From positions 1,984,001 to 2,048,000 of the forward strand of contig OY969779.1 in the NCBI GenBank assembly GCA_963703015.1: a DNA stretch of 64,000 bases, given 5' to 3'. Positions within the stretch are counted from its first letter, which is position 1. The number at the start of each line of letters is the position of its first letter. Shown here piece by piece: positions 34,465 through 44,850 of the stretch. Origin of the DNA: Methanobacterium_B sp963703015 (GTDB lineage: Archaea > Methanobacteriota > Methanobacteria > Methanobacteriales > Methanobacteriaceae). The notes under the pieces were generated by a model. It saw only the letters and a list, made by a program, of their open reading frames with translations. It did not search any database and was not told the origin of the DNA. Made by a program: the position numbers and the translations under genes.

Positions 34465-36168
34465 TTGGACAGTAAGAACACAGGTGAGGAAATGGGAAAT
34501 TTCTTAAGAAAAAATCGAAACTCCATCATGTATCTCATTTTGTTACTCATTGTAACCTGTTCAATCACGTACAGCAGAATAATGGTTCAAATAAAAATGG
34601 GACCAGTATCTGACAGTGTTGTTTTCCTTGCAAACGCCCTAACAATGGCAGGTCAAGGTACAGGATATTCAAATCTTTTGTTCCCACCATTTTTCTCCTT
34701 TTTGGTGTCTTTATTTTTCAGGATGGGCTACATCTACTCAAACACCATATTTTACCTCGATGGAGCGTTTTTTATATTGGGCGTAGTAGGGCTGTACTTC
34801 TTGTTGAAGTTGAAGTTCAATGATATTGAAAGCTTTTTAGGGGCTTTGCTCTATGCAACCTTTCCAATAATACTGGTTGTTTTGGGACTTGGACTATCAG
34901 ATCTGCCTGGTGTTGCCATCACAATATGGGCATTTTATTTCCTTGTGTTGGCAGTTCAAAGGAATTCAAAATTTTTTTATCTGGCAATTCCATTGTTTAT
35001 GCTGGCATTTTTAACTAGATACAACAACGCACTGCTCATATTCCCATTCTCTCTTTACATCCTGATAAACAGGGAATCAATTGGTTATAAAAATTTATTA
35101 GGTGGATTAACAGCTGCCTTTTTAATTATAGTTCCGGTGTTTCTGTTCTTCTTTGAACAGTTTGGCAATATATTATATCCATTTTTAAACTTCGCATCCT
35201 CATCAACCATGGGTACTGCGAGAGCAGCTATAAATACTTATTACAACACTAACATGTACTTCTTCCTGGAAAAATTACCGGGGCTACTTGGAACATTAGG
35301 GTTTATATTAATATTGATCTGTATTCTAGCACTTTTAATCTATATCTCTTACAATCTAATACAGTTAACAAGAACTAAGTCCTTAAAACAAGTTTTAAAT
35401 TTTAATGAGGATTTAATGAAATATAAAATTCTGTTACTCACTATTTTGACTTTCATATTTTTACTAAGTTTTGGAAAGATTCCATACATGGTAACTGAAG
35501 CTATATTTTTAGTTATGGCCTTTATATTTTATGAGATAGTTAAAAATATGGATGTCAAGCATATGAAAATGCATATCCTGGTTTTTTCATGGTTTATGGC
35601 ATTTTTTATATTCCACAGCACATTCATTCTCAAAGATGTCAGGTACTTTATTGTAATGGCACCAGCATTGGCGTATTTCATGATTCTTGGTGTGAGTGAA
35701 ATTTCAAAACGCATCAAAATAAGATATAGGGGAAGAAATATCACAATTATGGTAGTGGCAATAGTACTGTCTTTAATGGCAATTTTTTCTGCTACATCCC
35801 AGATAATGTTGATTGACCAGGATAATCAGGACAATATAAAGTTTAATCAAGAAATTGCTTCGGCAGGTAATTGGATTGTTGTAAACGATCCAAATTACAG
35901 GGATCAAAATATCTACTCTGATCTATGGCCTAATTTCAGTTGGTATTTAAAGACCAATATTAAACCGGTTCCAATTTTTAAAGGAAATGATTCATATTTG
36001 GTTGGAGTGATAGATTTCAATTTTGATCAGGAAGACAGTAACACATACAATAATTATCTGGTTACAAACCACGCAGATTATTATTTAAGTATTAGAAATG
36101 GACTGAATTTAACGTCCTACATTCCGGTTAAGCAGTTTGGAGATCTGATCATCTACAAAAGGAGATGA
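34465..36168 (+). CDS. GT-C-like membrane glycosyltransferase, tandem copy 1
   Basis: 567 residues starting at TTG 34465 (GGTGAT upstream; ATG 34492 possible). One N-terminal helix, a first loop with GPVSDS (an acidic position where GT-C enzymes hold the catalytic aspartate), about ten further helices, and a soluble C-terminal domain of about 110 residues containing NIYSDLWPNFSWYLKTN. The layout resembles ArnT/GT39-like transferases that use polyprenyl-phosphate sugars, acting on the outer face of the membrane. It is paralogous to the next gene along its whole length. Confidence 0.72.
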   Translation: MDSKNTGEEMGNFLRKNRNSIMYLILLLIVTCSITYSRIMVQIKMGPVSDSVVFLANALTMAGQGTGYSNLLFPPFFSFLVSLFFRMGYIYSNTIFYLDGAFFILGVVGLYFLLKLKFNDIESFLGALLYATFPIILVVLGLGLSDLPGVAITIWAFYFLVLAVQRNSKFFYLAIPLFMLAFLTRYNNALLIFPFSLYILINRESIGYKNLLGGLTAAFLIIVPVFLFFFEQFGNILYPFLNFASSSTMGTARAAINTYYNTNMYFFLEKLPGLLGTLGFILILICILALLIYISYNLIQLTRTKSLKQVLNFNEDLMKYKILLLTILTFIFLLSFGKIPYMVTEAIFLVMAFIFYEIVKNMDVKHMKMHILVFSWFMAFFIFHSTFILKDVRYFIVMAPALAYFMILGVSEISKRIKIRYRGRNITIMVVAIVLSLMAIFSATSQIMLIDQDNQDNIKFNQEIASAGNWIVVNDPNYRDQNIYSDLWPNFSWYLKTNIKPVPIFKGNDSYLVGVIDFNFDQEDSNTYNNYLVTNHADYYLSIRNGLNLTSYIPVKQFGDLIIYKRR

Positions 36169-36250
36169 ATAATCCTCTGAGTAATGATTATTAATAAGGA
36201 AAATTAAGGATTAATTGATCTTAAATTAAATTTATGGGCTGGTGTATTTA

Positions 36251-37975
36251 TTGAGCAAATTTGATGAAGATTTTAAGGGTAAAACTGGTTTTTTAAAGAA
36301 ATTTTGGAACGAAAACAAAATTTCAATGATATTCCTAATTTTATTAACAGCAATTGTGGCTGTAATCACTTACTACAGAATTATGGTTCAAATTGAGATA
36401 GGGCCAATTTCTGACAGTTTTGATTTTCTTTCAAACGCTCTTGTATATGCTGGTCAAGGAATGGGATATGCAGATCTTATTAGGCCACCATTTTTTGGAT
36501 TTTTAATTTCACTAGTTTTTAGAATGGGTTACACATCTTCAGCCGTAATATCTTATATAGATGGGCTCATGTTCATATTAGGAGTTATAGGCCTATATAT
36601 GTTACTGAAAGTCCGATTTAATGATTTAAAAAGTTTTTTAGGGTCTTTGCTTTATGCAACATTTCCGATAGTGTTACTATTTTTGGGGGTAGGATTTTCT
36701 GATCTTGCGAGTGTATCAATTACAATTTGGGCATTTTATTTCACAGTTCTTGCTGTAAAAAAGGATTCACGATTCTTTATTTTATCCCTTCCAATTTTCA
36801 TGTTAGCTTTTTTAACACGATACAACAATGCACTTCTGATATTTCCAATCTTCCTTTACATCCTAATTAACAAGGATAAAATTAACTTCAAACAATTTTT
36901 TTCAGGTATAGGTGTTTCATTCTTAATAATTGTGCCTGTACTACTATTTTTTTATCAAAAGTTTGGGAACATTATTTATCCATTCATTAACTTTGGCTCT
37001 ACATCAACTTCAACAGCACTCACGAGTTCTGCAGAAAGTTTTGCATACAATCCCAATGTATTGTATTTCATACAAAAGGCCCCAGTCCTAATAGGACCCC
37101 AAGGTATTTTTATTTTATTCATTATCTTGTTTGGTGTATTGGTATTTGGCATGCTCCATCTCTTCAAAGGGGACTGGAAAAATGATCTAAAGATAAAATT
37201 AGATTTAAATAACAAAATAACACAAATTAAACTTGTAACCCTATTTTTAATTATAATCCTCTTTTTAGGCACATTTGGAAAGATATTTTACATGGTTAAC
37301 GAGGTATTATTCTTTATTATTGCTTACTTAAGCTATGATCTTACTCGAAATTTTAATCTAAAGAATTTTAATCTTAGTTTGATGTTTTTTTCGTGGTTAA
37401 TGGTTTTTTTTATTTTCAACAGCATATATGTGATTAAAGATGTTCGATATTTTGTTCTAATGGCACCCCCAATTGCATACTTCATGATCCTGGGATTATC
37501 TGAAATATCTGCAAGAATAAATATTAAATATAGAAATCGAAATGTTGTGTTTCCAATACTCACAATATTACTAACAACTATCATGCTTCTTTCAGCAGTT
37601 TCACAAATTTCAGATATGCCAAATACTTACAAAAACAAAGTAATCCTTAATGAAGAAGTTAATCAGTCCAGTCAATGGTTCATGGACTATGATCCAAGTT
37701 ATAAAACGCAGAATATCTACTCTGATTTATGGCCGAATTACAGTTGGTACCTCCAAACAAATGTTAAAATGGTCCCTGCATTCAAGGATAACCAAACATT
37801 TGCAAATGGTGTGAAAGATGAAACATTTAACCAAGTCGACAGTGACCAGTTCAATAATTATTTAATCACCAACAAAGCAGATTACTACATCTGTTTAAGG
37901 GAAGGACTTAATTTAAAGTCTTACACTGTCATAAAACAGATGGGTGATGTTACAATATATAAAAAAAATACTTAA
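36251..37975 (+). CDS. GT-C-like membrane glycosyltransferase, tandem copy 2
   Basis: 574 residues from TTG 36251 with GGTG upstream (GTG 36242 possible). Full-length paralogue of the preceding gene: shared blocks include YRIMVQIEIGPISDS, FLTRYNNALLIFP, DVRYFVLMAPPIAYFMILG and NIYSDLWPNYSWYLQTN. The helices, the acidic first loop and the C-terminal soluble domain are the same. Divergence through the middle and tail suggests an old duplication with possibly different sugar or acceptor preferences. A GT4 gene follows after 12 bases, so both copies belong to the glycan operon. Confidence 0.72.
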   Translation: MSKFDEDFKGKTGFLKKFWNENKISMIFLILLTAIVAVITYYRIMVQIEIGPISDSFDFLSNALVYAGQGMGYADLIRPPFFGFLISLVFRMGYTSSAVISYIDGLMFILGVIGLYMLLKVRFNDLKSFLGSLLYATFPIVLLFLGVGFSDLASVSITIWAFYFTVLAVKKDSRFFILSLPIFMLAFLTRYNNALLIFPIFLYILINKDKINFKQFFSGIGVSFLIIVPVLLFFYQKFGNIIYPFINFGSTSTSTALTSSAESFAYNPNVLYFIQKAPVLIGPQGIFILFIILFGVLVFGMLHLFKGDWKNDLKIKLDLNNKITQIKLVTLFLIIILFLGTFGKIFYMVNEVLFFIIAYLSYDLTRNFNLKNFNLSLMFFSWLMVFFIFNSIYVIKDVRYFVLMAPPIAYFMILGLSEISARINIKYRNRNVVFPILTILLTTIMLLSAVSQISDMPNTYKNKVILNEEVNQSSQWFMDYDPSYKTQNIYSDLWPNYSWYLQTNVKMVPAFKDNQTFANGVKDETFNQVDSDQFNNYLITNKADYYICLREGLNLKSYTVIKQMGDVTIYKKNT

Positions 37976-37987
37976 CAAAATGATATC

Positions 37988-39169
37988 ATGAAAATTGGAG
38001 TAATCACATCGGCATATCCTGAATATGAAGATGATCCCCATGGAATATTTGTCCACAGATTGATGAAGGAAGTGACTAAACAGGGTCATGAAGTACATGT
38101 ACTCGCACCATTTACTGGAAATAAAAGGGAGTTTCAATTAGATGGCGTACACATACAAAAATTCAACTACTTCTACCCAAAACGGTTTCAGAAATTAGCC
38201 GGAAGATCAGGGATGATAGACAATGTGAAGGAAGGCTTTTTTGTTAAATTTCAATTTTTGACATTCATTATTTTTAATGTAGTAAATTCATGCTGGAAAC
38301 TTAAAGATATGGATATAATACATGTTCAATGGCCAATTCCAAATGGTTTGGGAGCTTTATTTTTAAAATGGATATATAATGTGCCTTATATTGACACGGT
38401 TTATGGGGAGGAAGTATATCTATCAAAAAGATATCATGTAACTAATATTCTGAAGTTTTTACTTCATTGGTCATCTAATATTATAACCATAAGTAATGCA
38501 ACATACAGGGAATGCTTAAATATAGAATTATCCGAATCCAAATTAGATATTATACCATTTGGAGTTGATACTTCGTTTTATAAACCGGTAAATGTTGTTA
38601 AAAATAAAGAAATATTTCAAATTCTTTCAGTTGGTTATTTAATTGAGCGAAAAGGATTTACATACTTGATAAGTTCAATTAAAGAAGTTTTAAAAGAACA
38701 TGGGAATATTAAATTGAATATTGTAGGATCAGGTCCCGAAGAGCAGAAGATCAAAAATCATATCACTAATCTGAATCTAGAGGAACATGTAGAAATTATT
38801 TCTAACATCTCGGATGAAGAGCTTCTTAAAATGTATAATTCATCCGATCTATTTGTTTTACCATCAATCGTAGATTCACAAGGTAACACTGAGGGTTTAG
38901 GGGTGGTTTTAATCGAGGCCATGGCATGTAAACTGCCTGTTATAGGGTCAAACATAGGTGGAATTCCTGATATTGTGGAGGATGGTGTAACTGGTTTACT
39001 TGTCCCTCAAAAAAACGTATCAGAACTTTCAAAATCTATAAATAAAATCATTGAAAATCCAGATATAAGTGAAAGAATTGCAGAAAAAGGATATAAAATG
39101 GTAAAATCTAATTTTAGTTGGGAAAGGATAGCTAAGGATTATATTGATGTCTATAAGTCTCAATTGTAA
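37988..39169 (+). CDS. GT4-family glycosyltransferase
   Basis: 393 residues, GT-B fold. The N-terminal domain begins KIGVITSAYPEYEDDPHGIFVHRLMKE with the glycine-poor acceptor loop typical of GT4. The C-terminal domain has the ESIGRKGF-like stretch LIERKGFTYLI and the donor-binding EX7E motif in EGLGVVLIEAMACKLPVIG (about 300-318). It should transfer a sugar from a nucleotide donor to a lipid-linked glycan on the cytoplasmic side. 12 bases behind GT-C copy 2. Confidence 0.87.
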   Translation: MKIGVITSAYPEYEDDPHGIFVHRLMKEVTKQGHEVHVLAPFTGNKREFQLDGVHIQKFNYFYPKRFQKLAGRSGMIDNVKEGFFVKFQFLTFIIFNVVNSCWKLKDMDIIHVQWPIPNGLGALFLKWIYNVPYIDTVYGEEVYLSKRYHVTNILKFLLHWSSNIITISNATYRECLNIELSESKLDIIPFGVDTSFYKPVNVVKNKEIFQILSVGYLIERKGFTYLISSIKEVLKEHGNIKLNIVGSGPEEQKIKNHITNLNLEEHVEIISNISDEELLKMYNSSDLFVLPSIVDSQGNTEGLGVVLIEAMACKLPVIGSNIGGIPDIVEDGVTGLLVPQKNVSELSKSINKIIENPDISERIAEKGYKMVKSNFSWERIAKDYIDVYKSQL

Positions 39170-39277
39170 AATATGATGAAAAATCAATGTTCATTAATGG
39201 CGAATTTGAAAGTATATAATTAAAAGAAAATAAGATACGTTACTTAAACTAACTATTTTACCAAAAAAGATGTTAAT

Positions 39278-40720
39278 ATGAATAGATTACAATTGATAGC
39301 TAAAAATATAGGAATTCTCTTTTTATCGCAAATTGTCACTATGGTACTTGGTTTAGTCTATATTATTTATATTGCCCGGTATTTAGGAACAGATGAATTT
39401 GGGATATTGTCTTTTGCTCTTGCATTCACTGGTATTTTTGCGGTATTGGTTGACCTGGGTTTGAACTTGTTGACGGTTCGTGAGGTTTCACGTGATAAGT
39501 CATTGGCATCCCAATATCTAGGAAATACAATAATAATAAAAATATTTTTAGCAGTGATTACGTTATCTCTAATTTATTTAGTAGTTACAATTGCTAAATA
39601 TCCTCAAGAAACAGTTAATGTAGTTTATTTAATTGGATTTTCTGTAATTATTGGATCATTTAGCGGAATATTTACTTCTATATTCCAAGCTAATGAAAAA
39701 ATGGAATATCAATCATATGGTCAGATTATCAATAGTTTATTGATGCTTGCAGGGGTTTTAATCGTAATTTACTATGGATTTGGCATATATGCAGTTGCGT
39801 CAATATATTTCGCTGTAAGTATACTTGTTTTTATTTATAACTTTTTCATATGTAGTTGGAAGTTCGCTTTACCAAAATTTGAAATTAAAATAAATTTTTG
39901 GAAGTTAATACTAATTGAAGCATTACCGTTTGCTTTAACAAGCGTTTTTGTATTAATTTATTATTATATGGATACTATTATGCTTTCAATTCTCGTACCA
40001 AATTCTAATTCGATTATTGGTTGGTATAGTGCGGCTTATAGGATAGTAATGCCATTATCCTTTATCCCGGCCATCTTTTTTTCATCAGTATTCCCCGTGA
40101 TGGCTATTTTTTATGAAAAATCAGTAAATTCCTTAAGTTTTGCATTTAATAGATCTATAAAATATATGGTTATTTTTGGAATTCCTATAGCAACTGGAAT
40201 CACATTATTAGCAAATAAAATTGTATTATTAGTTTATGGAGGATCATATTATCCCAGTGTGATTGCACTTCAAATTTTGATCTGGTCTGTGCCCCTAATA
40301 TTCGTTGATAGTGCTTTTGTTTATCTGTTCAATTCTATGAACAAACAAATTATTGTGGCTAAAATTATGGGATTCGTAGCATTATTCAATATTTTACTAA
40401 ATATCCTATTAATTCCATATTATAGTTATATAGGGGCAAGTATTGTTATGTTAATCTCAGATGTGACAACTTTAGTATTAATGATCTATGTTTTATCAAA
40501 AACTCAATTTAAAGTTCCATTTGAACTATTAAAAGACGTTTTAAAAGTTATAATGGCATCTATATCAATGTTAATCCCCATTATATTATTGAATAATCTA
40601 AATATAATCCTAATAATCTTGATTTCTTCTTTATTTTATGTTTTTACATTTTTATCGTTGAATGGATTGGACGAAGATGATGTTAAAATAATTAAAAATA
40701 TATTCCCATCTAAAGATTAA
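39278..40720 (+). CDS. Wzx-like polysaccharide flippase
   Basis: 480 residues with about 12-14 hydrophobic segments. MOP/MATE-type opening IAKNIGILFLSQIVTMVLGLVYIIYIARYLGTDEFGILSFALAF is characteristic of Wzx/RfbX and archaeal AglR-like flippases. It would move lipid-linked oligosaccharide across the membrane for surface assembly. Follows the GT4 gene by about 110 AT-rich bases. Very AT-rich codons (many TTA, ATA, AAT) compared with the core genes. Confidence 0.87.
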   Translation: MNRLQLIAKNIGILFLSQIVTMVLGLVYIIYIARYLGTDEFGILSFALAFTGIFAVLVDLGLNLLTVREVSRDKSLASQYLGNTIIIKIFLAVITLSLIYLVVTIAKYPQETVNVVYLIGFSVIIGSFSGIFTSIFQANEKMEYQSYGQIINSLLMLAGVLIVIYYGFGIYAVASIYFAVSILVFIYNFFICSWKFALPKFEIKINFWKLILIEALPFALTSVFVLIYYYMDTIMLSILVPNSNSIIGWYSAAYRIVMPLSFIPAIFFSSVFPVMAIFYEKSVNSLSFAFNRSIKYMVIFGIPIATGITLLANKIVLLVYGGSYYPSVIALQILIWSVPLIFVDSAFVYLFNSMNKQIIVAKIMGFVALFNILLNILLIPYYSYIGASIVMLISDVTTLVLMIYVLSKTQFKVPFELLKDVLKVIMASISMLIPIILLNNLNIILIILISSLFYVFTFLSLNGLDEDDVKIIKNIFPSKD

Positions 40721-40773
40721 TATGTTATAAATCAATAATCAATTCAATTAATAAGAAAAACGAGTAAATTGAT

Positions 40774-42204
40774 ATGGAATCTGAAAAAAAAAGAATATTA
40801 TTTTTCAATGCAAAGAGGGAAAATTGTGATGGTTCTTCTCCTCATTTAGGGCTATCCATGTTGGCGTCAGTTTTAACAGACAAGGGGCATGATGTTTTAG
40901 TAGTTGACTATCAATTCAATCCGAACGCTCCTGATCCTAAAGCTATTTTTGAACAATTTAATCCAGACATAATAGGATTAACTTTATACACTGCAACAAT
41001 GAAAGAAGCAGAAAAAATAATAGAACAAATATCTCCTATTGAAGTACCATTAATCCTTGGTGGTCCGCATGCAACACTCTATACCAATGATTTAATTGAT
41101 AAAGCTAATTACATAGTTGTTGGTGAAGCAGAAAATATAATAGTCAAAATAGTTGAAAATGCTAGTGTTAATGATCATGGTCAGATTATACGTTCTGAAC
41201 CTCCTGATCCTAAAGATTTACCTTTTCCCAATTTCAAAACTTTTTTGGGGTATGAACAAATTCAAAATTATCCCCTTTTAACCAGCCGTGGTTGCCCATA
41301 TAACTGCAGTTTTTGTGCGGTTCGTTTCGTATCAACCAAAAAATGGAGGTCCAGATCTCCTGAAGATTGTATCAAAGAACTAAGGCAGGCTAGAAATGAT
41401 CTAAAAAATTTAAATATTGTAACAATTTATGATGATCATCCAATGTTTAAAAAAGACCATATAACCAATTTTATTAAATTATATTTAGATGAGGATGTTA
41501 ACTTACCTCTTAACATTATTAATACGCGTGCAGACAGCCTCGATGATGAAATAATTTCACTACTTAAAAAAGCTAAATGTCCATTAATTGGAATAGGAGT
41601 TGAATCGGGGGATAAAGAAGTTTTCAATAAAATTTCTAAAGGAGAAACATTAGAAGATGTAGAAAAAGCTGTTAGATTAATAAAAAAGCATAAAATCCCT
41701 CTAGCACTTTGTTTTGTGATTGGCCTTGAAGGAGACACTTTCGAAAAAACTCAGACGTCAATCAAACTAGCTAAAACCTTAAAACCAAATCATATATATT
41801 GGAACATGATAACTCCATTTGAAGGAACAAGAATTAAAGAGTGGTACGATAAGAACGGAAAAGTATTCGATTTGATTAATACTTCTTCTTATGTTGATGG
41901 AGACTTCATGTGCGAAGAACCTTGTGCTGAAACTCCAGAATTTAGTATTGAAGAGCGTAAAAAAGCTTATATGCTAGCTATTCTAAAAACAAATGATTCT
42001 AGATTGAAATTATCCGATATTAATCGTTTGTTACCGTTTATAAAAAAATATGGGCTGTATAAGGAATTTTTCTGTTGGATGCCCAATAACATGTTGCGAA
42101 CAATAAAAAAACCATTTCTCTTAATAATGCTTACAATAGAAATTTATCCTGAAATTGGATTTAGAGGATTATTAAAAGTGATTAAACGTAGAATTAATAA
42201 TTAA
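40774..42204 (+). CDS. B12-binding-domain radical SAM protein in glycan locus
   Basis: 476 residues. The N-terminal domain (about 8-130) has the B12-binding Rossmann pattern: HLGLSMLASVLTDKGHDVLVVD and LILGGPHATL, without an obvious DxHxxG motif. The radical SAM core has TSRGCPYNCSFC (C174, C178, C181) and GVESGDKEVFNKISKG. A C-terminal extension of about 120 residues is helical. This architecture covers methyltransferases, cyclases and redox enzymes on sugars, lipids or peptides. Its location between the flippase and a GT4 gene suggests tailoring of the glycan or its lipid carrier, but that is inference. Confidence 0.78.
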   Translation: MESEKKRILFFNAKRENCDGSSPHLGLSMLASVLTDKGHDVLVVDYQFNPNAPDPKAIFEQFNPDIIGLTLYTATMKEAEKIIEQISPIEVPLILGGPHATLYTNDLIDKANYIVVGEAENIIVKIVENASVNDHGQIIRSEPPDPKDLPFPNFKTFLGYEQIQNYPLLTSRGCPYNCSFCAVRFVSTKKWRSRSPEDCIKELRQARNDLKNLNIVTIYDDHPMFKKDHITNFIKLYLDEDVNLPLNIINTRADSLDDEIISLLKKAKCPLIGIGVESGDKEVFNKISKGETLEDVEKAVRLIKKHKIPLALCFVIGLEGDTFEKTQTSIKLAKTLKPNHIYWNMITPFEGTRIKEWYDKNGKVFDLINTSSYVDGDFMCEEPCAETPEFSIEERKKAYMLAILKTNDSRLKLSDINRLLPFIKKYGLYKEFFCWMPNNMLRTIKKPFLLIMLTIEIYPEIGFRGLLKVIKRRINN

Positions 42205-42317
42205 TCTAATATGAAGATGAAAGTAAGGAATTAAATAGATTATTCATAGGTATAATATTGATAGTATTTCTAATGAGTGAATGGGCTGATGTTTATAGAT
42301 GAAATTGGAGAAATATC

Positions 42318-43517
42318 ATGAAAATTGCAGTTTTTCATAATTTACCTTCGGGTGGAGGGAAAAGGGCTTTATATAATAATGTTAATTATTTGGTTAAAGA
42401 TCATGAAGTTGATGTTTTTGTCCCATCAACAGCAAATGAGGATTATTTACCTTTAAAAGGAATTGTAAATAATTTAAAAATTTTTCCTGTGAAGTATACT
42501 ACTATTGGCTATTTATCTTCGTTAGTTAAACACTATTTTCTTTATGGCATCTCACTTAGTGATCTTGAAAAAACTCAGAAGTCTATTGCAGAAGTTGTGA
42601 ATAATGGAGATTATGATGTTGTTTACTGTGAACAGGATCGATATACAATGGCTCCTTTCTTTTTGAAATATATTAAAAAGCCTAATGTTTACTATTGTCA
42701 ACAACCTGTTAATTTTCGTAATGAAGTTTCTAAAATGCTTAATAAAAAAGCTGGTTTAGATCACAAAAATTTAATAGAATCTATTCATTTGGCATTTTAT
42801 GGTAATCGAATTGTTAAAACTGATAAAAAATATTCTAACTACTCTAATTATGTTGTTTCAAATTCTTATTTTTCAAGTGAATATTTGATGCAAAATTACG
42901 GTATTAATTCTTTTGTTTCATATTTAGGTGTGGATACAAATTTATTTAAGCAATTTGATTTACCAAAAGAGAATTTTGTGTTATCTGTGGGTCAATGTAT
43001 ACCTGAAAAAGGATTTGATTTTATTATTACTTCCTTATCTAAGATTGACAGCAATATAAGGCCAGAGTTAATCATTGTTTCTGATCAAGGATTTGATGAC
43101 TGGAAAAATTATCTCATAGAATTGGCTAATAAATTAGGAGTTAGGTTGAGAATATTATCTATGATTAGTGATAACGAACTTGTTTTGTTACATAATAAAG
43201 CTAAATTATTAGTTTATGCCCCATATCTCGAGCCATTTGGACTTGTGCCATTAGAAGCAATGAGTTGTGGAACTCCCATTGTTGCTATTAAGGAGGGTGG
43301 TGTAAGAGAAAGTGTAATAGATAATAAAACTGGAATACTAACTGAAAGGGATGAATTTGATTTTGCTAATGCAATTGTTAAACTTCTTAAAAATGAGGAT
43401 AATAGAAATGAATTGGCCGAAAATGCATATCAAAATGTAAATAAATTTTGGACATTAGAAGATTCTGGAAAGAGAATTTTTGAACATTTAAAACGTTCTA
43501 TTGATAAAAGTATTTGA
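42318..43517 (+). CDS. GT4-family glycosyltransferase
   Basis: 399 residues, GT-B fold. KIAVFHNLPSGGGKRALYNNVNYL at the N-terminus resembles archaeal GT4 mannosyl- and glucosyltransferases that act early on lipid carriers. The C-terminal half has SVGQCIPEKGFDFII and the donor motif EPFGLVPLEAMSCGTPIVA (about 303-321). Preceded by an in-frame ATG behind GGAGAAAT. Separated from the radical SAM gene by about 110 bases with no clear terminator. Confidence 0.86.
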   Translation: MKIAVFHNLPSGGGKRALYNNVNYLVKDHEVDVFVPSTANEDYLPLKGIVNNLKIFPVKYTTIGYLSSLVKHYFLYGISLSDLEKTQKSIAEVVNNGDYDVVYCEQDRYTMAPFFLKYIKKPNVYYCQQPVNFRNEVSKMLNKKAGLDHKNLIESIHLAFYGNRIVKTDKKYSNYSNYVVSNSYFSSEYLMQNYGINSFVSYLGVDTNLFKQFDLPKENFVLSVGQCIPEKGFDFIITSLSKIDSNIRPELIIVSDQGFDDWKNYLIELANKLGVRLRILSMISDNELVLLHNKAKLLVYAPYLEPFGLVPLEAMSCGTPIVAIKEGGVRESVIDNKTGILTERDEFDFANAIVKLLKNEDNRNELAENAYQNVNKFWTLEDSGKRIFEHLKRSIDKSI

Positions 43518-43576
43518 ATATATAGTTTTTAAGATAAAAAGAACAATGAAACTTAGGGATTCTATTAGATCATTCA

Positions 43577-44731
43577 TTAAAACTTCATAATAAAAATTGG
43601 TTTAGATTTCAATCTTTGAATAAAATTCAATGTAGCTATTTTAATTTTGAATAATATGGATAAATCCGTATTTTTATTGTATATTGTTGTATCCCATTCC
43701 CTAGAAGTACCCCTTAGCTTAGGTGTGCAAGTTATTACAGCTACCCATTCAAAATCTTTTTTACAAAGGGCACAGATGATGCCTATTAAAGGTTTTAATT
43801 TGTTTGAAGAATTGCTTTTATTGAATAAAGTTTTATATTGGGATAATGCGTCTTTCCAGTTTCCTTCCCTTAATGACAATCTTGCAGATACCGAAATTTG
43901 ATGATTCAACATTATTTCGCAATTTTTTAATTTATCATTAATATTAAAATTTATTCTATTTTTTAATGGAGTATCTAATTGTTTATAGAAATTTACAGAA
44001 ACCATTGAGCTATTATTCATTTCAGTTTTTTGTTGACTAGTTATCTGTAATTTATGCAGCCTCCAATAACCCATTATTTCATCTAAAGCATAAAATCTGC
44101 CTTTTAAACTTAGTTCCAGAAAAGTAGTATAATCAACATAGGGAGTAGTTTTATCCTGTAAGAACCCTCCAATAGACAATAATGCATTTTTCTTTATCAT
44201 GACTGTGCAGGGTTGGATAAAATTTCCAATAATAAGATTTCTTATAATTTCTTCCTGAGACATATTATTAAAATTTTCAAGACTTTGAAGATCAAAGGCT
44301 ATGATTTCATTTTTATCATTTACAGTATTTTTTCTACCCCAACATAATACTACATCATTACTTTCAAATATTTTCACTTGTTCTTCTAATTTAGAACTTG
44401 GCCAAAAGTCATCTCCTTCTAAAATAGCTATTAAATTTCCATTTGACATAGCTAATGCCTTATTATATGTTTCTGAAAGTTTCCAAATACCTATATTTTC
44501 CTGTTTTACATAGTTAATTCTATCATCATGGTACTTGGCCACTTCATACTCGGTTTTATCAGTAGAACCATCATCAACAATGATCATTTCCCAATTTTGA
44601 TAGGATTGTTTAAGAACACTTTCAATACATGTGCCAATAAACCTTTCATGATTAAATGTAGGAGTTATAATAGATACCAAAGGATTTTTAATGGAATCTA
44701 TTGGCATTGATTTTGGTTTGAATGTTTCCAT
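43577..44731 (-). CDS. GT2-family glycosyltransferase
   Basis: 384 residues. GT-A fold at the N-terminus: LVSIITPTFNHERFIGTCIESVLKQ, VDDGSTDKTE (about 52-61) and the DxD-like EGDDFW (about 109-114). A C-terminal region of about 130 residues is helical and has no membrane anchor. Typical of cytoplasmic enzymes that extend O-antigen-like or N-glycan chains. It is transcribed against its neighbours: convergent with the upstream GT4 and divergent from the next transferase. Confidence 0.85.
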   Translation of the reverse strand: METFKPKSMPIDSIKNPLVSIITPTFNHERFIGTCIESVLKQSYQNWEMIIVDDGSTDKTEYEVAKYHDDRINYVKQENIGIWKLSETYNKALAMSNGNLIAILEGDDFWPSSKLEEQVKIFESNDVVLCWGRKNTVNDKNEIIAFDLQSLENFNNMSQEEIIRNLIIGNFIQPCTVMIKKNALLSIGGFLQDKTTPYVDYTTFLELSLKGRFYALDEIMGYWRLHKLQITSQQKTEMNNSSMVSVNFYKQLDTPLKNRINFNINDKLKNCEIMLNHQISVSARLSLREGNWKDALSQYKTLFNKSNSSNKLKPLIGIICALCKKDFEWVAVITCTPKLRGTSREWDTTIYNKNTDLSILFKIKIATLNFIQRLKSKPIFIMKF

Positions 44732-44850
44732 ATTAATTACCGGATACTATTTGTTAAGTTGATTATGATATGCCTTTAATAAGGTTAATATTATAAGTTC
44801 TAAAAAGACTTATAAACCTCTATTAAACATATTTACTATAAATAAGTTTT

